From NCBI GenBank assembly GCA_030533235.1, contig JAUNJN010000010.1, positions 1 through 58,138 on the forward strand: DNA of 58,138 nucleotides, written 5' to 3'. This document shows, piece after piece, positions 1 to 8,843 of the stretch. The notes under the pieces are model-generated. The model searched no databases. It had not been told where the DNA came from and saw nothing but the letters and a program-made list of their open reading frames with translations. How positions within the stretch are numbered: position 1 is the stretch's first letter; each line of letters starts with the position of its first letter. Both the position numbers and the translations under genes were made by a program. This DNA is from Eubacteriales bacterium (GTDB lineage: Bacteria > Bacillota > Clostridia > Lachnospirales > Lachnospiraceae).

Positions 1-40
1 GAGGAGTGTCCCTCTGTCACAAGGAGAGTTCCTCTGTCAC
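1..40. repeat. Two tandem copies of a 20-bp repeat
   Basis: The window opens with two adjacent near-identical 20-bp units; both end in CCTCTGTCAC (11-20 and 31-40) and begin with AGGAG. They may be the edge of a larger array or of a dispersed intergenic element cut by the window border. No reading frame could be assigned. Confidence 0.4.
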
Positions 41-64
41 GCATAGAATTAAATAAATCACAGA

Positions 65-95
65 AAAACAGCGGAAAATATCCGCTGTTTTTTTG
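65..95 (+). terminator. Intrinsic terminator of a gene outside the window
   Basis: Perfect stem AAAACAGCGGA (65-75) / TCCGCTGTTTT (81-91) with a five-base loop, followed by a T tract. The A tract on the left means it could work in both directions. The remainder of 96-236 shows no gene; it must hold the promoter of the MerR gene, but I see no convincing -35/-10 pair. Confidence 0.8.
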
Positions 96-236
96 TGAAG
101 CGTTTGATATCGAATGCTGTAAAGTAAACGTGAAACCACATTTTCCCATTTCCTGTCACAATTTGTCTGACGATTCCTGAATAAACCAACTTCATTCTAT
201 GTTAAAGTGAAACAAAGCGCATAAGGAGGCATTGAC

Positions 237-824
237 ATGGAATGTTGGACGATTAAAGAGGCGTCAAAGAAGCTTGGTGTTGAGGCACATGTGTTAAGGT
301 ATTGGGAAGAAGAACTTGGACTTTCGATAAAGCGCAATGATATGGGACATCGGTATTATGATGAGCGGGATATACAGATGTTTTTTGAGATACAGATGCT
401 AAAGGAACAGGGATTTTTATTAAAGGATATACGTGAGGCGATTAAAAAGCATCAGGAACAAGCTGAACAAAAGAAAAAGGAGGAACCGGAGATAAAAAAT
501 GTTCCGGAGGTGAAAGCCGGGACGGAGAACATAGTACATGCGGAGCAAGCAACGCATATTGTAGACTTCAAAACCGCACAGCTGCAATCAATCATGAACC
601 GGATTGTCGCAAATGCACTCCGTGATAACTGTGACATCATAAAATCTTCCGTAAAGGAAGAAATTACAAAGGAAGTCATCCATCAATTCGATATCGTGAT
701 GCGGGAAAACGAAGAGCGGGAGGAAGAGCGCTTTCGTAAATTAGATGAGAGCTTGCGGAAGCTCCAGCTCGCAAATGAAGAGGTTGCCGCAACAAAGATG
801 CGAAAGAAATGGTGGCGGCGATAG
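237..824 (+). CDS. MerR-family transcriptional regulator
   Basis: 195 residues. Residues about 5-72 form a MerR-type winged helix: a WTIKEASKKLGV helix-turn-helix, then the wing with the LRYWEEE and HRYYDERD signatures and the helix that reads LKEQGFLLKDIREAI. The rest (about 75-195) is highly charged, lacks the cysteines or drug-binding fold of classical MerR effector domains, and ends in a helical stretch and a WWRR tail. This resembles DNA-binding MerR-like proteins such as RacA more than metal sensors, so the trigger and targets cannot be named. The start is the ATG preceded by AAGGAGG. It is a single gene; the next CDS begins about 100 bases on. Confidence 0.75.
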   Translation: MECWTIKEASKKLGVEAHVLRYWEEELGLSIKRNDMGHRYYDERDIQMFFEIQMLKEQGFLLKDIREAIKKHQEQAEQKKKEEPEIKNVPEVKAGTENIVHAEQATHIVDFKTAQLQSIMNRIVANALRDNCDIIKSSVKEEITKEVIHQFDIVMRENEEREEERFRKLDESLRKLQLANEEVAATKMRKKWWRR

Positions 825-920
825 TGGGGACGTTTCTTTTATTGGCTCTCTGCCCCTTGAAAAATCCCCCCAACAATGGTATTCTCAAAGATAACGTAGA
901 AAAAAGGAATGAGTGATTGT

Positions 921-1625
921 ATGAAACTTGATATTTTATATGAAGATGCGTATATACTCGCTTGCGTAAAACCTTTTGGAGTACCTTCGCAAGGAGATAA
1001 GTCCAATGATGAGGATATGGTGACGATTGTGACCAATTATCTGTTTGATCATTCGGACTCGGATGAAGAGCCGTATGTGGCTTTGATCCACAGGTTAGAC
1101 CGACCCGTAGGGGGTGTACTGTTGTTTGCAAAGACGCCTGAGATGGCGGCCGCACTGTCAGATAGGATGCAGGACGGTAGGATTACAAAATACTATGAGG
1201 CGGTTGTAACAGGAGAGTTTCCGGAGCCGGAAGGTACACTTACGGATTACCTTGTGCGAAACGGTGCGACAAATATGTCGAAGGTTGCGAAGAAGGGTGA
1301 CAAGGGCGCAAAGAAAGCGGTTCTTGACTACGAGGTCATCGATGTATTTGATACGGATCAGGGGACTTTAAGCTATCTTCTTATTACATTACATACGGGC
1401 AGACACCACCAGATTCGTGCGCAGCTTGCAGCACACGGCTGTGGGATATGGGGAGATACCAAATACAATCCGCTGTTTCAGAAGACAAAGCGTCGCTATG
1501 TACAGATGGGACTTTATTCGACACGTATGGAGCTTGACCATCCGATTACAGGTGAGCATCTTGTGTTCAAGACATTCCCGGAGGGCGAGGCATTTGAACT
1601 GATCGAAATGGATGAATTTGAATAG
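921..1625 (+). CDS. RluA-family RNA pseudouridine synthase
   Basis: About 234 residues. It carries the RluA-family catalytic signature HRLDRPVGG (Asp is the expected nucleophile) near residue 55 and the [11 protein letters not shown] motif near residue 165. Such enzymes isomerise uridine to pseudouridine in rRNA or tRNA. There is no S4 domain, and the chain is short, as in the RluA-like clade of small enzymes; the exact target base cannot be deduced. The ATG at 921 follows AAAAAGGA with about 12 bases spacing; an in-frame ATG at 909 abuts that sequence and is less likely. It is 26 bases before proS and probably co-transcribed. Confidence 0.85.
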   Translation: MKLDILYEDAYILACVKPFGVPSQGDKSNDEDMVTIVTNYLFDHSDSDEEPYVALIHRLDRPVGGVLLFAKTPEMAAALSDRMQDGRITKYYEAVVTGEFPEPEGTLTDYLVRNGATNMSKVAKKGDKGAKKAVLDYEVIDVFDTDQGTLSYLLITLHTGRHHQIRAQLAAHGCGIWGDTKYNPLFQKTKRRYVQMGLYSTRMELDHPITGEHLVFKTFPEGEAFELIEMDEFE

Positions 1626-1651
1626 ATTTGATTGAGAAAGGATATATTACG

Positions 1652-3088
1652 ATGGCAAAGGACAAGAAATTAGTAGAGCAGATTACTTCCATGGAGGAGG
1701 ATTTTGCACAATGGTATACAGATGTAGTAAAAAAGGCTGAGCTGATTGACTATACGAGTGTCAAGGGGTGTATGGTAATCAAGCCTGCAGGTTACGCAAT
1801 CTGGGAGTTGATTCAGAGACAGTTAGATGACAGATTCAAGGAAACAGGTGTTGAGAATGTGTACCTCCCGATGTTTATTCCGGAGAGTCTCCTGCAGAAG
1901 GAAAAGGATCATGTAGAAGGCTTTGCACCTGAGGTTGCATGGGTGACCCATGGAGGGCTCAATCCATTGCAGGAGCGACTTTGTGTCAGACCGACATCTG
2001 AGACGTTGTTCTGTGATTTTTATCAGAAGAATATTCAGTCTTACAGAGATTTACCAAAGGTATACAACCAGTGGTGCTCCGTTGTTCGTTGGGAAAAGGA
2101 GACACGTCCGTTCCTTCGTTCGAGAGAGTTCTTGTGGCAGGAGGGTCATACGGCGCATGCAACCGCAGAGGAGGCTGAGGCACGTACCATTCAGATGTTA
2201 AATGTGTATGCGAACTTCTGTGAGGAAGTACTTGCGATGCCGGTTATTCGAGGACGTAAGACAGATAAGGAAAAATTTGCAGGCGCAGAGGCTACTTATA
2301 CAATCGAGGCATTAATGCATGATGGTAAGGCATTGCAGTCCGGTACAAGTCACAACTTTGGCGATGGATTTGCAAAGGCATTTGGTATTCAATATACAGA
2401 TAAGGATAACAAGCTTCAGTATGTTCATCAGACATCCTGGGGTATGACGACACGTCTGATTGGTGCGATTATCATGGTTCACGGCGATGACAGCGGACTT
2501 GTACTGCCACCGAAGGTTGCTCCGACACAGGTTATGATTATGCCGATTATGCAGAAGAAGGAAGGCGTGCTTGAGAAGGCAGAGGAGCTGCGTGGCATGC
2601 TTGCCGGCAACTTCCGTGTAAAGGTTGATGATTCCGATAAGAGCCCGGGATTTAAGTTTGCAGAGCAGGAAATGCGCGGAATTCCGCTTCGTGTAGAGGT
2701 TGGTCCAAAGGATATCGAAGCAGGACAGGCTGTTATTGTTCGGAGAGATACGAGAGAGAAGTTTGTGGTTTCCTTTGAGGAGCTTGCAGCAAAGGTTGGC
2801 GAGCTGCTTGACCTTATGCAGAAGGAAATGTTTGAGCGTGCAAAGGCACACCGTGATTCCCATACGTATGTTGCAACAAATTGGGATGAATTTACGGATA
2901 TTTTGGAGCACAAGCCTGGATTTATCAAGGCAATGTGGTGCGGAGAAGAAGGCTGTGAGACTGCCATCAAGGAGGAAACGGGAGCAACGACAAGATGTAT
3001 GCCGTTTGAGCAGGAAAATCTCGGTGACGTATGTGTGCACTGTGGAAAGCCTGCCAAGAAGATGGTTTACTTTGGAAGGGCATACTAA
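1652..3088 (+). CDS. proS: Prolyl-tRNA synthetase (ProS, compact type)
   Basis: 478 residues, class II aminoacyl-tRNA synthetase that charges tRNA-Pro in the cytoplasm. Motif 2 is visible in [20 protein letters not shown], with [12 protein letters not shown] just before it. There is no editing insertion, and the C-terminus has a cysteine-bearing domain (CGEEGCE, then CVHCGKPA) ending in aromatic YFGRAY, typical of the type 3 (archaeal/eukaryotic-like) enzymes found in many Clostridia. The start is the ATG at 1652, nine bases after GAAAGGA; the frame is open further upstream, but without a ribosome site. It is tightly followed by the CCA-adding enzyme, so two tRNA-related genes sit together. 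Confidence 0.95.
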   Translation: MAKDKKLVEQITSMEEDFAQWYTDVVKKAELIDYTSVKGCMVIKPAGYAIWELIQRQLDDRFKETGVENVYLPMFIPESLLQKEKDHVEGFAPEVAWVTHGGLNPLQERLCVRPTSETLFCDFYQKNIQSYRDLPKVYNQWCSVVRWEKETRPFLRSREFLWQEGHTAHATAEEAEARTIQMLNVYANFCEEVLAMPVIRGRKTDKEKFAGAEATYTIEALMHDGKALQSGTSHNFGDGFAKAFGIQYTDKDNKLQYVHQTSWGMTTRLIGAIIMVHGDDSGLVLPPKVAPTQVMIMPIMQKKEGVLEKAEELRGMLAGNFRVKVDDSDKSPGFKFAEQEMRGIPLRVEVGPKDIEAGQAVIVRRDTREKFVVSFEELAAKVGELLDLMQKEMFERAKAHRDSHTYVATNWDEFTDILEHKPGFIKAMWCGEEGCETAIKEETGATTRCMPFEQENLGDVCVHCGKPAKKMVYFGRAY

Positions 3089-3111
3089 ACAACAGATTGA
3101 GGTGTATGCAT

Positions 3112-4494
3112 ATGCATAAAATCGCCATGCCAAGGGGCGCGCAGTATATTATTGGCAAACTGAATAGCAAGGGCTATGAAGCGTATATCGTTGGCGGCTG
3201 CGTGCGGGACTGCCTGCTTGGAAAACAGCCGAATGATTGGGATATTACGACCAATGCAACGCCGGAGCAGGTGAAGGCGTTGTTTCGTCGGACGGTGGAT
3301 ACGGGAATCCGGCACGGAACCGTGACGGTGCTTGTTGAAAAACAGTATTCAACAGATAATATAGATGATGTATCACATACAGATTATGCATATGAGGTAA
3401 CGACCTATCGTGTGGATGGAATGTACGAGGATCACAGACGCCCGACTTCGGTAACGTTTTCCAAGAGCCTGACCGAGGATTTGAAACGTCGTGATTTTAC
3501 AATCAATGCCATGGCATACAACGATACCGATGGATTGGTTGATATCTTTGGCGGACAGGAGGATTTGTCCGAGGGCGTAATCCGATGTGTCGGAGAACCG
3601 TCCGAACGTTTTGATGAGGATGCACTCCGCATTTTGCGTGCGGTACGTTTTGCAGCCCAGCTTGGATTTCGGATTGATGAGAAAACTGCACAGGCGATGG
3701 AACAGCAGGCACGATTTCTGTCGGATATCAGCGCAGAGCGTATTCAGGTCGAGCTTACCAAGCTGATTTGTTCTGATCATCCGGAGCTTCTTCGTGACGC
3801 ATATTTACTTGGGATTACCAAGGTGATTTTGCCGGAGTTTGATGTGATGATGGAAACAGAGCAAAACAATCCGTATCATATCTACTCTGTCGGAGAGCAT
3901 ACAATCCGTGTCATACAGAATGTGCCGAATCAGCCGGTGCTTCGCTATGCGGCGTTACTGCACGATGTAGGAAAGCCTGCCAGCAGGACGACGGGGCCGG
4001 ACGGGAGAGACCATTTTTACGGACACCCCCAGGAGAGCGCACAGCTTGCACATCGTATCCTGCGCCGATTAAAGCTGGATAATCATACAATTTCGGCAGT
4101 TGAAAGGCTTGTGTTATATCACGATTATGGAATATCAGGGAATCAGACCGGCATGCGTGCGTTTCGCAGATTTTTGGGAAGTCTTGGAGATTCGAATTTT
4201 GCCGATTTTCTTGTGCTTCGTAAGGCGGATATGGCGGGTCAGAGTGATTACCGTATGGAACAGCGGAGTCAAAGGATTGCAGCACTGGAAGCAATGTATG
4301 ATGAGGTTATCAGGGAGAATCAGTGTTTCAAGCTGTCGGATCTTGCGATTGGCGGAAAGGACCTGATTGCACTCGGCATGAAGCCGGGACCCGATATCGG
4401 CGGTGTATTAAAGGTGTTATTTGAGCACGTGTTAGATGTACCGGAGGATAACGATAAGGAAGTGCTTTTGGTACTTGCGAAGAAGTTCATATAG
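3112..4494 (+). CDS. cca: CCA tRNA nucleotidyltransferase with HD domain
   Basis: 460 residues. Class II nucleotidyltransferase fold: GGCVRDCLLGKQPNDWDI near residue 20 contains the GG and the catalytic DxD-like acidic pair, followed by RRDFTINAMAYN and the RFDEDALRILRAVRFAAQLG RNA-binding region. A HD hydrolase motif (LLHDVGKPAS) lies near residue 285. The enzyme adds or repairs the 3' CCA of tRNAs. The ATG at 3112 is chosen because GAGGTG lies seven bases upstream; the ATG at 3106 would leave only one base of spacing. It follows proS by 23 bases. Confidence 0.92.
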   Translation: MHKIAMPRGAQYIIGKLNSKGYEAYIVGGCVRDCLLGKQPNDWDITTNATPEQVKALFRRTVDTGIRHGTVTVLVEKQYSTDNIDDVSHTDYAYEVTTYRVDGMYEDHRRPTSVTFSKSLTEDLKRRDFTINAMAYNDTDGLVDIFGGQEDLSEGVIRCVGEPSERFDEDALRILRAVRFAAQLGFRIDEKTAQAMEQQARFLSDISAERIQVELTKLICSDHPELLRDAYLLGITKVILPEFDVMMETEQNNPYHIYSVGEHTIRVIQNVPNQPVLRYAALLHDVGKPASRTTGPDGRDHFYGHPQESAQLAHRILRRLKLDNHTISAVERLVLYHDYGISGNQTGMRAFRRFLGSLGDSNFADFLVLRKADMAGQSDYRMEQRSQRIAALEAMYDEVIRENQCFKLSDLAIGGKDLIALGMKPGPDIGGVLKVLFEHVLDVPEDNDKEVLLVLAKKFI

Positions 4495-4507
4495 ATAACA
4501 GGCATGA

Positions 4508-4559
4508 AACATCCCCTCCCGGCATACAATTTATAAGATTGATGTTTGGAGGGGATGTT
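4508..4559 (+). promoter_or_regulatory. 12-bp inverted repeat covering the cotS ribosome site, with a sporulation-type -10 in its loop
   Basis: AACATCCCCTCC (4508-4519) is the exact reverse complement of GGAGGGGATGTT (4548-4559). The right arm contains the Shine-Dalgarno sequence and the first start codons of the next gene. No T tract follows, so it is not a terminator. The 28-base loop holds CATACAAT (4523-4530), like a sigma-E -10 element. A transcript starting inside the loop would lack the left arm and have a free ribosome site. Confidence 0.6.
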
Positions 4560-5571
4560 GTTGTCTGATAAAATGTCCGAGGTTTACGAAGCGTATGATA
4601 TAGAGTTGATTCGGGCGATGAGGGGAAGAGGGGCTATGCTGCTTGCAACAAAGCAGGGCCTTTTTCATTTACAGACACCGGAGGTGAGTGAAAATCGCCT
4701 GCTGGCAGAATATCAGTTCAAGGAACGATTGTATGATGCGGGATTTACGAGAATTGACCGATGCATGAAAAATAAACACGAGAGTCTGGTGACGTTTGAT
4801 CGTTACAACAACCCTTATGTATTGCGAAGCTATTTTGAAGCGAGAGAATGTAATGTGACAAATCCGGAAGAGGTAATGCTCGCTGTCATGAATCTGGCAA
4901 ACTTCCATATGTTTGGACGTAAGGTCTGGAAGGAGACAGAGGGGGATGTACATGTACGCGTTACGGTTGATTTTCGCAGACGAAATCAGGAGTTAAAGCG
5001 CGTGAGGACCTTTGTGACAAACAGACGACCGAAACGTGAATTTGAGACATTGTATCTTGATGTGTATGAGCATTTTTATGAGCAGGCGCTGCGGTGCGAG
5101 GAGTTATATATGCAAAATGCCAATTCCCATCGGAACAAGGAATCGTTTGAGTGTCATATAGGGTACTGTCACGGCATGTATAATCAGCATAGTGTTTTGA
5201 TTGAGCAACTGGATAACGGGGAACTGCTCGTTGATACGGTTGGGTTTGATAAGTTTCATGTAGGAAATCAGCTTGGAGATCTGTATCATTTTCTTCGAAA
5301 GACCGTGGAGAAAAATAATTACAGCGTGGAGGTTATGCAGGAAATACTTTCCCTTTATCATAAGCAGTGTCCGTTGTCTGAACAGGATATAAATTACATA
5401 TACAACCTGTATTCGTATCCGGAAAAATTCTACAAAATCAGCAATCAGTATATGAATGCGCCGAAGAGCTGGATTTCACCGAAGATGGAGGAAAAGCTTC
5501 GAAAGCTTGTGAAGGATGAGGAGAAAAAGGCACTTGTATTGGAGAAATTGTCGCAGTGTAAAATTGAATAA
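4558..5571 (+). CDS. CotS-family spore coat protein (kinase-like fold)
   Basis: About 337 residues. The sequence matches the CotS/YsxE/YutH group of spore coat proteins, which have an aminoglycoside-phosphotransferase-like fold. Visible landmarks are CHGMYNQHSVL in the place of the catalytic HGDxxxxN loop, VDTVGFDKFHVGNQLGDLYHFLRK in the place of the DFE-type metal loop, and YFEARECN after the hinge. The usual catalytic Asp of HGD is replaced by Met, so activity is doubtful and the role may be structural. The start is probably TTG 4558 or 4561, five to eight bases after GGAGG; ATG 4555 is only two bases away. It is likely made in the mother cell during sporulation. Confidence 0.75.
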   Translation: MLSDKMSEVYEAYDIELIRAMRGRGAMLLATKQGLFHLQTPEVSENRLLAEYQFKERLYDAGFTRIDRCMKNKHESLVTFDRYNNPYVLRSYFEARECNVTNPEEVMLAVMNLANFHMFGRKVWKETEGDVHVRVTVDFRRRNQELKRVRTFVTNRRPKREFETLYLDVYEHFYEQALRCEELYMQNANSHRNKESFECHIGYCHGMYNQHSVLIEQLDNGELLVDTVGFDKFHVGNQLGDLYHFLRKTVEKNNYSVEVMQEILSLYHKQCPLSEQDINYIYNLYSYPEKFYKISNQYMNAPKSWISPKMEEKLRKLVKDEEKKALVLEKLSQCKIE

Positions 5572-5633
5572 AAATTACCAAAAAACCATATAAAAATTCG
5601 CCCTTTTTTTGCAAGGAAAATTTGCGGAAGTTA

Positions 5634-5662
5634 TTCACATTTTAGTTCAAATCTTGTATAAT
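5634..5662 (+). promoter_or_regulatory. Sigma-A promoter of the PEGA lipoprotein gene
   Basis: TTCACA (5634-5639) and a perfect TATAAT (5657-5662) are separated by 17 bases. Start of transcription is expected near 5669, giving a very short leader before AAGGTGG and the ATG at 5683. Confidence 0.7.
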
Positions 5663-5682
5663 ATCTTTTTAAGGTGGGTATT

Positions 5683-7041
5683 ATGCGTAAATTACTTGTA
5701 TTAATCATCCCGGTTGTACTTGCCATGTTGGCTGTAGGTTGCTCCGGTAAAAGCAACATCAAGGTCTACGATGATACGGAAGAAACAACCGTGGAGCACA
5801 AGACCCGTACAGTCGCGGCAGTCGTGACGGAGATAGATTTGGAGCACAACATCATATCCTTGGTGGAATGTACATCCGGGGTCAAGACAACGTTGATTTA
5901 TCATGGCGGAGTGTCTGTACTTAATCGCTATGGCGATGAGGTGGGTATCGGGGCAGTTGCGCTTGGCAGTGTGTTTGATGTGGAGTATTATGAGGATACG
6001 GCAAAGCTTGTATCGCTGACACAGAGCGCGAGTGCCACAACGCTAAATGGAGTAACAAAGTTTTCAGCAGACGTTGCGAACGGTAAGGCGACCTACAAAG
6101 GTGCAAGCATTCAGCTGTCGGACAGTATTGTTGCATTTGACGGGACAAAGCAGATGGATGTGTCGGAGGTCAATACCGAAGATCAGGTAACACTCAATAT
6201 CTTTGGTGACAAGCTGGTATCGGTTGTGATAGAGCTTGGACATGGTTATGTACGTCTTTCGGGACAGAATACCTACATTGGCGGTATCTTGGAGATCGGT
6301 TACGATGTCATCGTTCCGGTGACGGCGGATATGCTGCTTGCGGTGCGTGAGGGAGATTACACTTTGCGTGTCAATAAGGATGGATATTGCGACAGCAAGG
6401 AGGTTCGTGTCGTAAAGGACAAGGAAACGGTGGTCGATTTATCCGATATTGCTGTGCCGACCGGTACGGTTGGATTTAATATTACACCGGAGGATGCAAC
6501 GCTTACGATTTCCGGCAAAGAAGTCGGAGGATTTATTTACAGCAATCTTTATGGTTCATACAGCATCCGGGTGGAGGCGGAGGGATATCAGACCTTCCGT
6601 GGCAGCTTCAAGATTGACAAGCCGTCGAAGACGATTACCATTGATTTGGTCAAGCTAAAAGACGACGAGGAAGACGACACCGAGGAAGAAACGACGGAAC
6701 AGACGACCGAGACCGGAGAAGCTACAACAGACGCTTCAACAGAAGCTTCGGAAGAGGATACTTCCGAGCAGACGACAGAAGGAACAACCGAGACGACAGA
6801 GGCGATATCGGAAGGCCATACAATTACGTTTAAGGAACCTGCGGGAGCAGGCGTATATTTGGACGGCGAGTACATCGGTACGGCCCCGGTTACCATACCA
6901 AAGATTTTAGGGACACATACGGTTATTTTGTACAAGTCGGGTTATTTAATAAAGAGCTACACAATTACAACTGTTGATAATGGCGAGGATGATGAGTACA
7001 GCTATCCGGAGCTTACCAATCTCCTTGACCTGATTGAATAA
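5683..7041 (+). CDS. PEGA-domain lipoprotein
   Basis: 452 residues. The N-terminus is a lipoprotein signal peptide with lipobox LAVG|C, cysteine at residue 20, so the protein is anchored to the outer face of the membrane. Next comes a region of beta structure (about 45-190). PEGA-like repeats follow: one around 200-255, one around 258-325 (FNITPEDATLTISG), and a last one around 385-440 (GAGVYLDGEYIGTAPVTIP). Between the last two lies a low-complexity Thr/Glu linker of about 50 residues. PEGA domains are surface modules of unclear ligand. The ATG at 5683 has AAGGTGG upstream. It has its own promoter and is followed after 15 bases by the phosphohexomutase gene. Confidence 0.8.
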   Translation: MRKLLVLIIPVVLAMLAVGCSGKSNIKVYDDTEETTVEHKTRTVAAVVTEIDLEHNIISLVECTSGVKTTLIYHGGVSVLNRYGDEVGIGAVALGSVFDVEYYEDTAKLVSLTQSASATTLNGVTKFSADVANGKATYKGASIQLSDSIVAFDGTKQMDVSEVNTEDQVTLNIFGDKLVSVVIELGHGYVRLSGQNTYIGGILEIGYDVIVPVTADMLLAVREGDYTLRVNKDGYCDSKEVRVVKDKETVVDLSDIAVPTGTVGFNITPEDATLTISGKEVGGFIYSNLYGSYSIRVEAEGYQTFRGSFKIDKPSKTITIDLVKLKDDEEDDTEEETTEQTTETGEATTDASTEASEEDTSEQTTEGTTETTEAISEGHTITFKEPAGAGVYLDGEYIGTAPVTIPKILGTHTVILYKSGYLIKSYTITTVDNGEDDEYSYPELTNLLDLIE

Positions 7042-7056
7042 ATGAGGAGGAGCATC

Positions 7057-8781
7057 ATGGATTACAAAAAAATGTACAAAGAATGGTTGGATGACCCGTT
7101 TTTTGATGAGGCTACAAAGCAGGAACTTGAGGCCATCAAGGACGACGAGAAGGAAATCGAAGAGCGTTTTTATGCAGAGCTTGAGTTCGGTACGGCAGGT
7201 CTTCGCGGAGTAATCGGAGCCGGTATGAACCGAATGAACAACTACATTGTTGCAAAGGCAACCCAGGGTCTTGCAAATTATATTATCAAGAGCAAAAAGC
7301 AGTCACAGGGCGTTGTCATTGCATATGATTCCAGAAGATGCTCGCCGGAGTTCGCGGATGTTGCAGCGCTTTGTCTTGCTGCAAATGGTATCAAGGCTTA
7401 TGTGTTTGAGTCATTACGTCCGACACCGGAATTGTCATTTGCCGTACGTTATCTCGGATGTGTCGCAGGTATCAATATCACGGCCAGCCACAATCCGCCG
7501 GAGTATAACGGCTATAAGGTATATTGGGAGGATGGTGCGCAGATCACACCGCCGCACGACAAGGGCATTATGGATGAGGTTAAGGCAATTGCCGTGCAGG
7601 ATGCAAAGATGATGCCAAAGCAGGAGGCTGTACATGAGAAGTTGTACGAGCTTGTCGGCAAGGAAATTGATGATGCATACATGGCAGAGCTTCGAAAACT
7701 TGTACTTCATCAGGAGTGCATTGATAAATATGGTAAGGAATTAAAGATTGTATACACACCGTTGCATGGTACAGGTAACATTCCGGCTCGTAGAATCTTA
7801 CGTGAGCTCGGCTTTGAGAATGTATATGTTGTACCACAGCAGGAACTCCCGGATGGCGAGTTTCCAACGGTAAGTTATCCGAACCCGGAGGCAGCAGAGG
7901 CATTTGAACTCGCGCTTGCGCTTGCTAAGGAGTATGATGCGGACCTCGTGCTTGCAACTGACCCGGATGCGGATCGTCTTGGTGTTTATGTCAAGGACAA
8001 GCAGGGTGAGTATCATTGCTTGACAGGTAATATGTCAGGCAGCTTGCTTGCAGAGTATGAGATCAGTCAGATGAAAGCGCTGAAGGGTCTTCCGGCCGAC
8101 GGTGCATTGATCAAATCCATCGTTACTACGAACCTTGTCAATAAGATGGCGGATGCTTATGGTATTCGTCTCATCGAGGTGTTGACCGGATTTAAGTTTA
8201 TCGGACAGAAGATGTTGGAGTTTGAGACAGAGCATACGGGTACATATCTGTTCGGTTTCGAGGAGAGCTATGGATGTCTGATTGGTACACATGCAAGAGA
8301 TAAGGACGCCATCGTTGCTACCATGGCACTTTGCGAGGCAGCAGCATACTACAAGTCTTTGGATATGACATTGTGGGATGCGATGTTGGATGTCTATGAG
8401 AAGTATGGATACCATCTTGAGAAGATTGAGACTCTTACATTAAAGGGTATCGAAGGTCTTGAGAAGATTAAGAGCATTATGGAGCAGTTAAAGAGCAACA
8501 CTCCTTCTGAGATTGCAGGCTTAAAGGTGCTTGTGGCTAAGAACTATGCAGAGGACACATCCTTGGATGTAGCAACCGGTGTTGTGACACCGATCGGTCT
8601 TCCAAAGTCCAATGTTGTTTACTACGAATTAGAGGGTGGCGCATGGTTGTGCGTAAGACCTTCCGGAACAGAGCCAAAGATCAAGTTCTACTATGGCGTT
8701 ATCGGTAAGGATCTCGCAGATGCCGAAGCAAAGTCAAAGGCATTTGGCGAGGGTGTACTTGCGCTTACAAAGAGTATGTAA
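7057..8781 (+). CDS. Phosphoglucomutase/phosphomannomutase
   Basis: 574 residues, close to the size of Bacillus PgcA. The alpha-D-phosphohexomutase landmarks are all present: the phosphoserine loop TASHNPPEYNG (Ser about 144), the Mg loop ATDPDADRLG, the sugar-binding loop GFEESYG, and the phosphate-binding RPSGTEPKIKFY near the C-terminus. It interconverts glucose 1- and 6-phosphate (or the mannose equivalents) in the cytoplasm and so feeds UDP-glucose and wall glycan synthesis. The ATG at 7057 follows GAGGAGG. A bidirectional terminator lies directly downstream. Confidence 0.9.
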   Translation: MDYKKMYKEWLDDPFFDEATKQELEAIKDDEKEIEERFYAELEFGTAGLRGVIGAGMNRMNNYIVAKATQGLANYIIKSKKQSQGVVIAYDSRRCSPEFADVAALCLAANGIKAYVFESLRPTPELSFAVRYLGCVAGINITASHNPPEYNGYKVYWEDGAQITPPHDKGIMDEVKAIAVQDAKMMPKQEAVHEKLYELVGKEIDDAYMAELRKLVLHQECIDKYGKELKIVYTPLHGTGNIPARRILRELGFENVYVVPQQELPDGEFPTVSYPNPEAAEAFELALALAKEYDADLVLATDPDADRLGVYVKDKQGEYHCLTGNMSGSLLAEYEISQMKALKGLPADGALIKSIVTTNLVNKMADAYGIRLIEVLTGFKFIGQKMLEFETEHTGTYLFGFEESYGCLIGTHARDKDAIVATMALCEAAAYYKSLDMTLWDAMLDVYEKYGYHLEKIETLTLKGIEGLEKIKSIMEQLKSNTPSEIAGLKVLVAKNYAEDTSLDVATGVVTPIGLPKSNVVYYELEGGAWLCVRPSGTEPKIKFYYGVIGKDLADAEAKSKAFGEGVLALTKSM

Positions 8782-8803
8782 ATCGTAAATTTATATTTCA
8801 TAT

Positions 8804-8843
8804 AAAAAGTCAGTCTATATCAAATTATAGGCTGACTTTTTTT
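8804..8843. terminator. Bidirectional terminator between convergent genes
   Basis: A 15-bp stem with one G-U pair: AAAAAGTCAGTCTAT (8804-8818) against ATAGGCTGACTTTTT (8827-8841), flanked by A and T tracts. It ends the phosphohexomutase transcript and, on the other strand, the acyltransferase transcript. Confidence 0.85.

Noticed and set aside
676-1155. Open frame antisense to the MerR and pseudouridine synthase genes
   Set aside because: No recognisable domain; covered by two good genes on the other strand.
2312-3133. Long open frame on the minus strand inside proS
   Set aside because: It lies fully antisense to a conserved gene, has low-complexity cysteine/histidine-rich content and no ribosome site; a shadow of codon bias.
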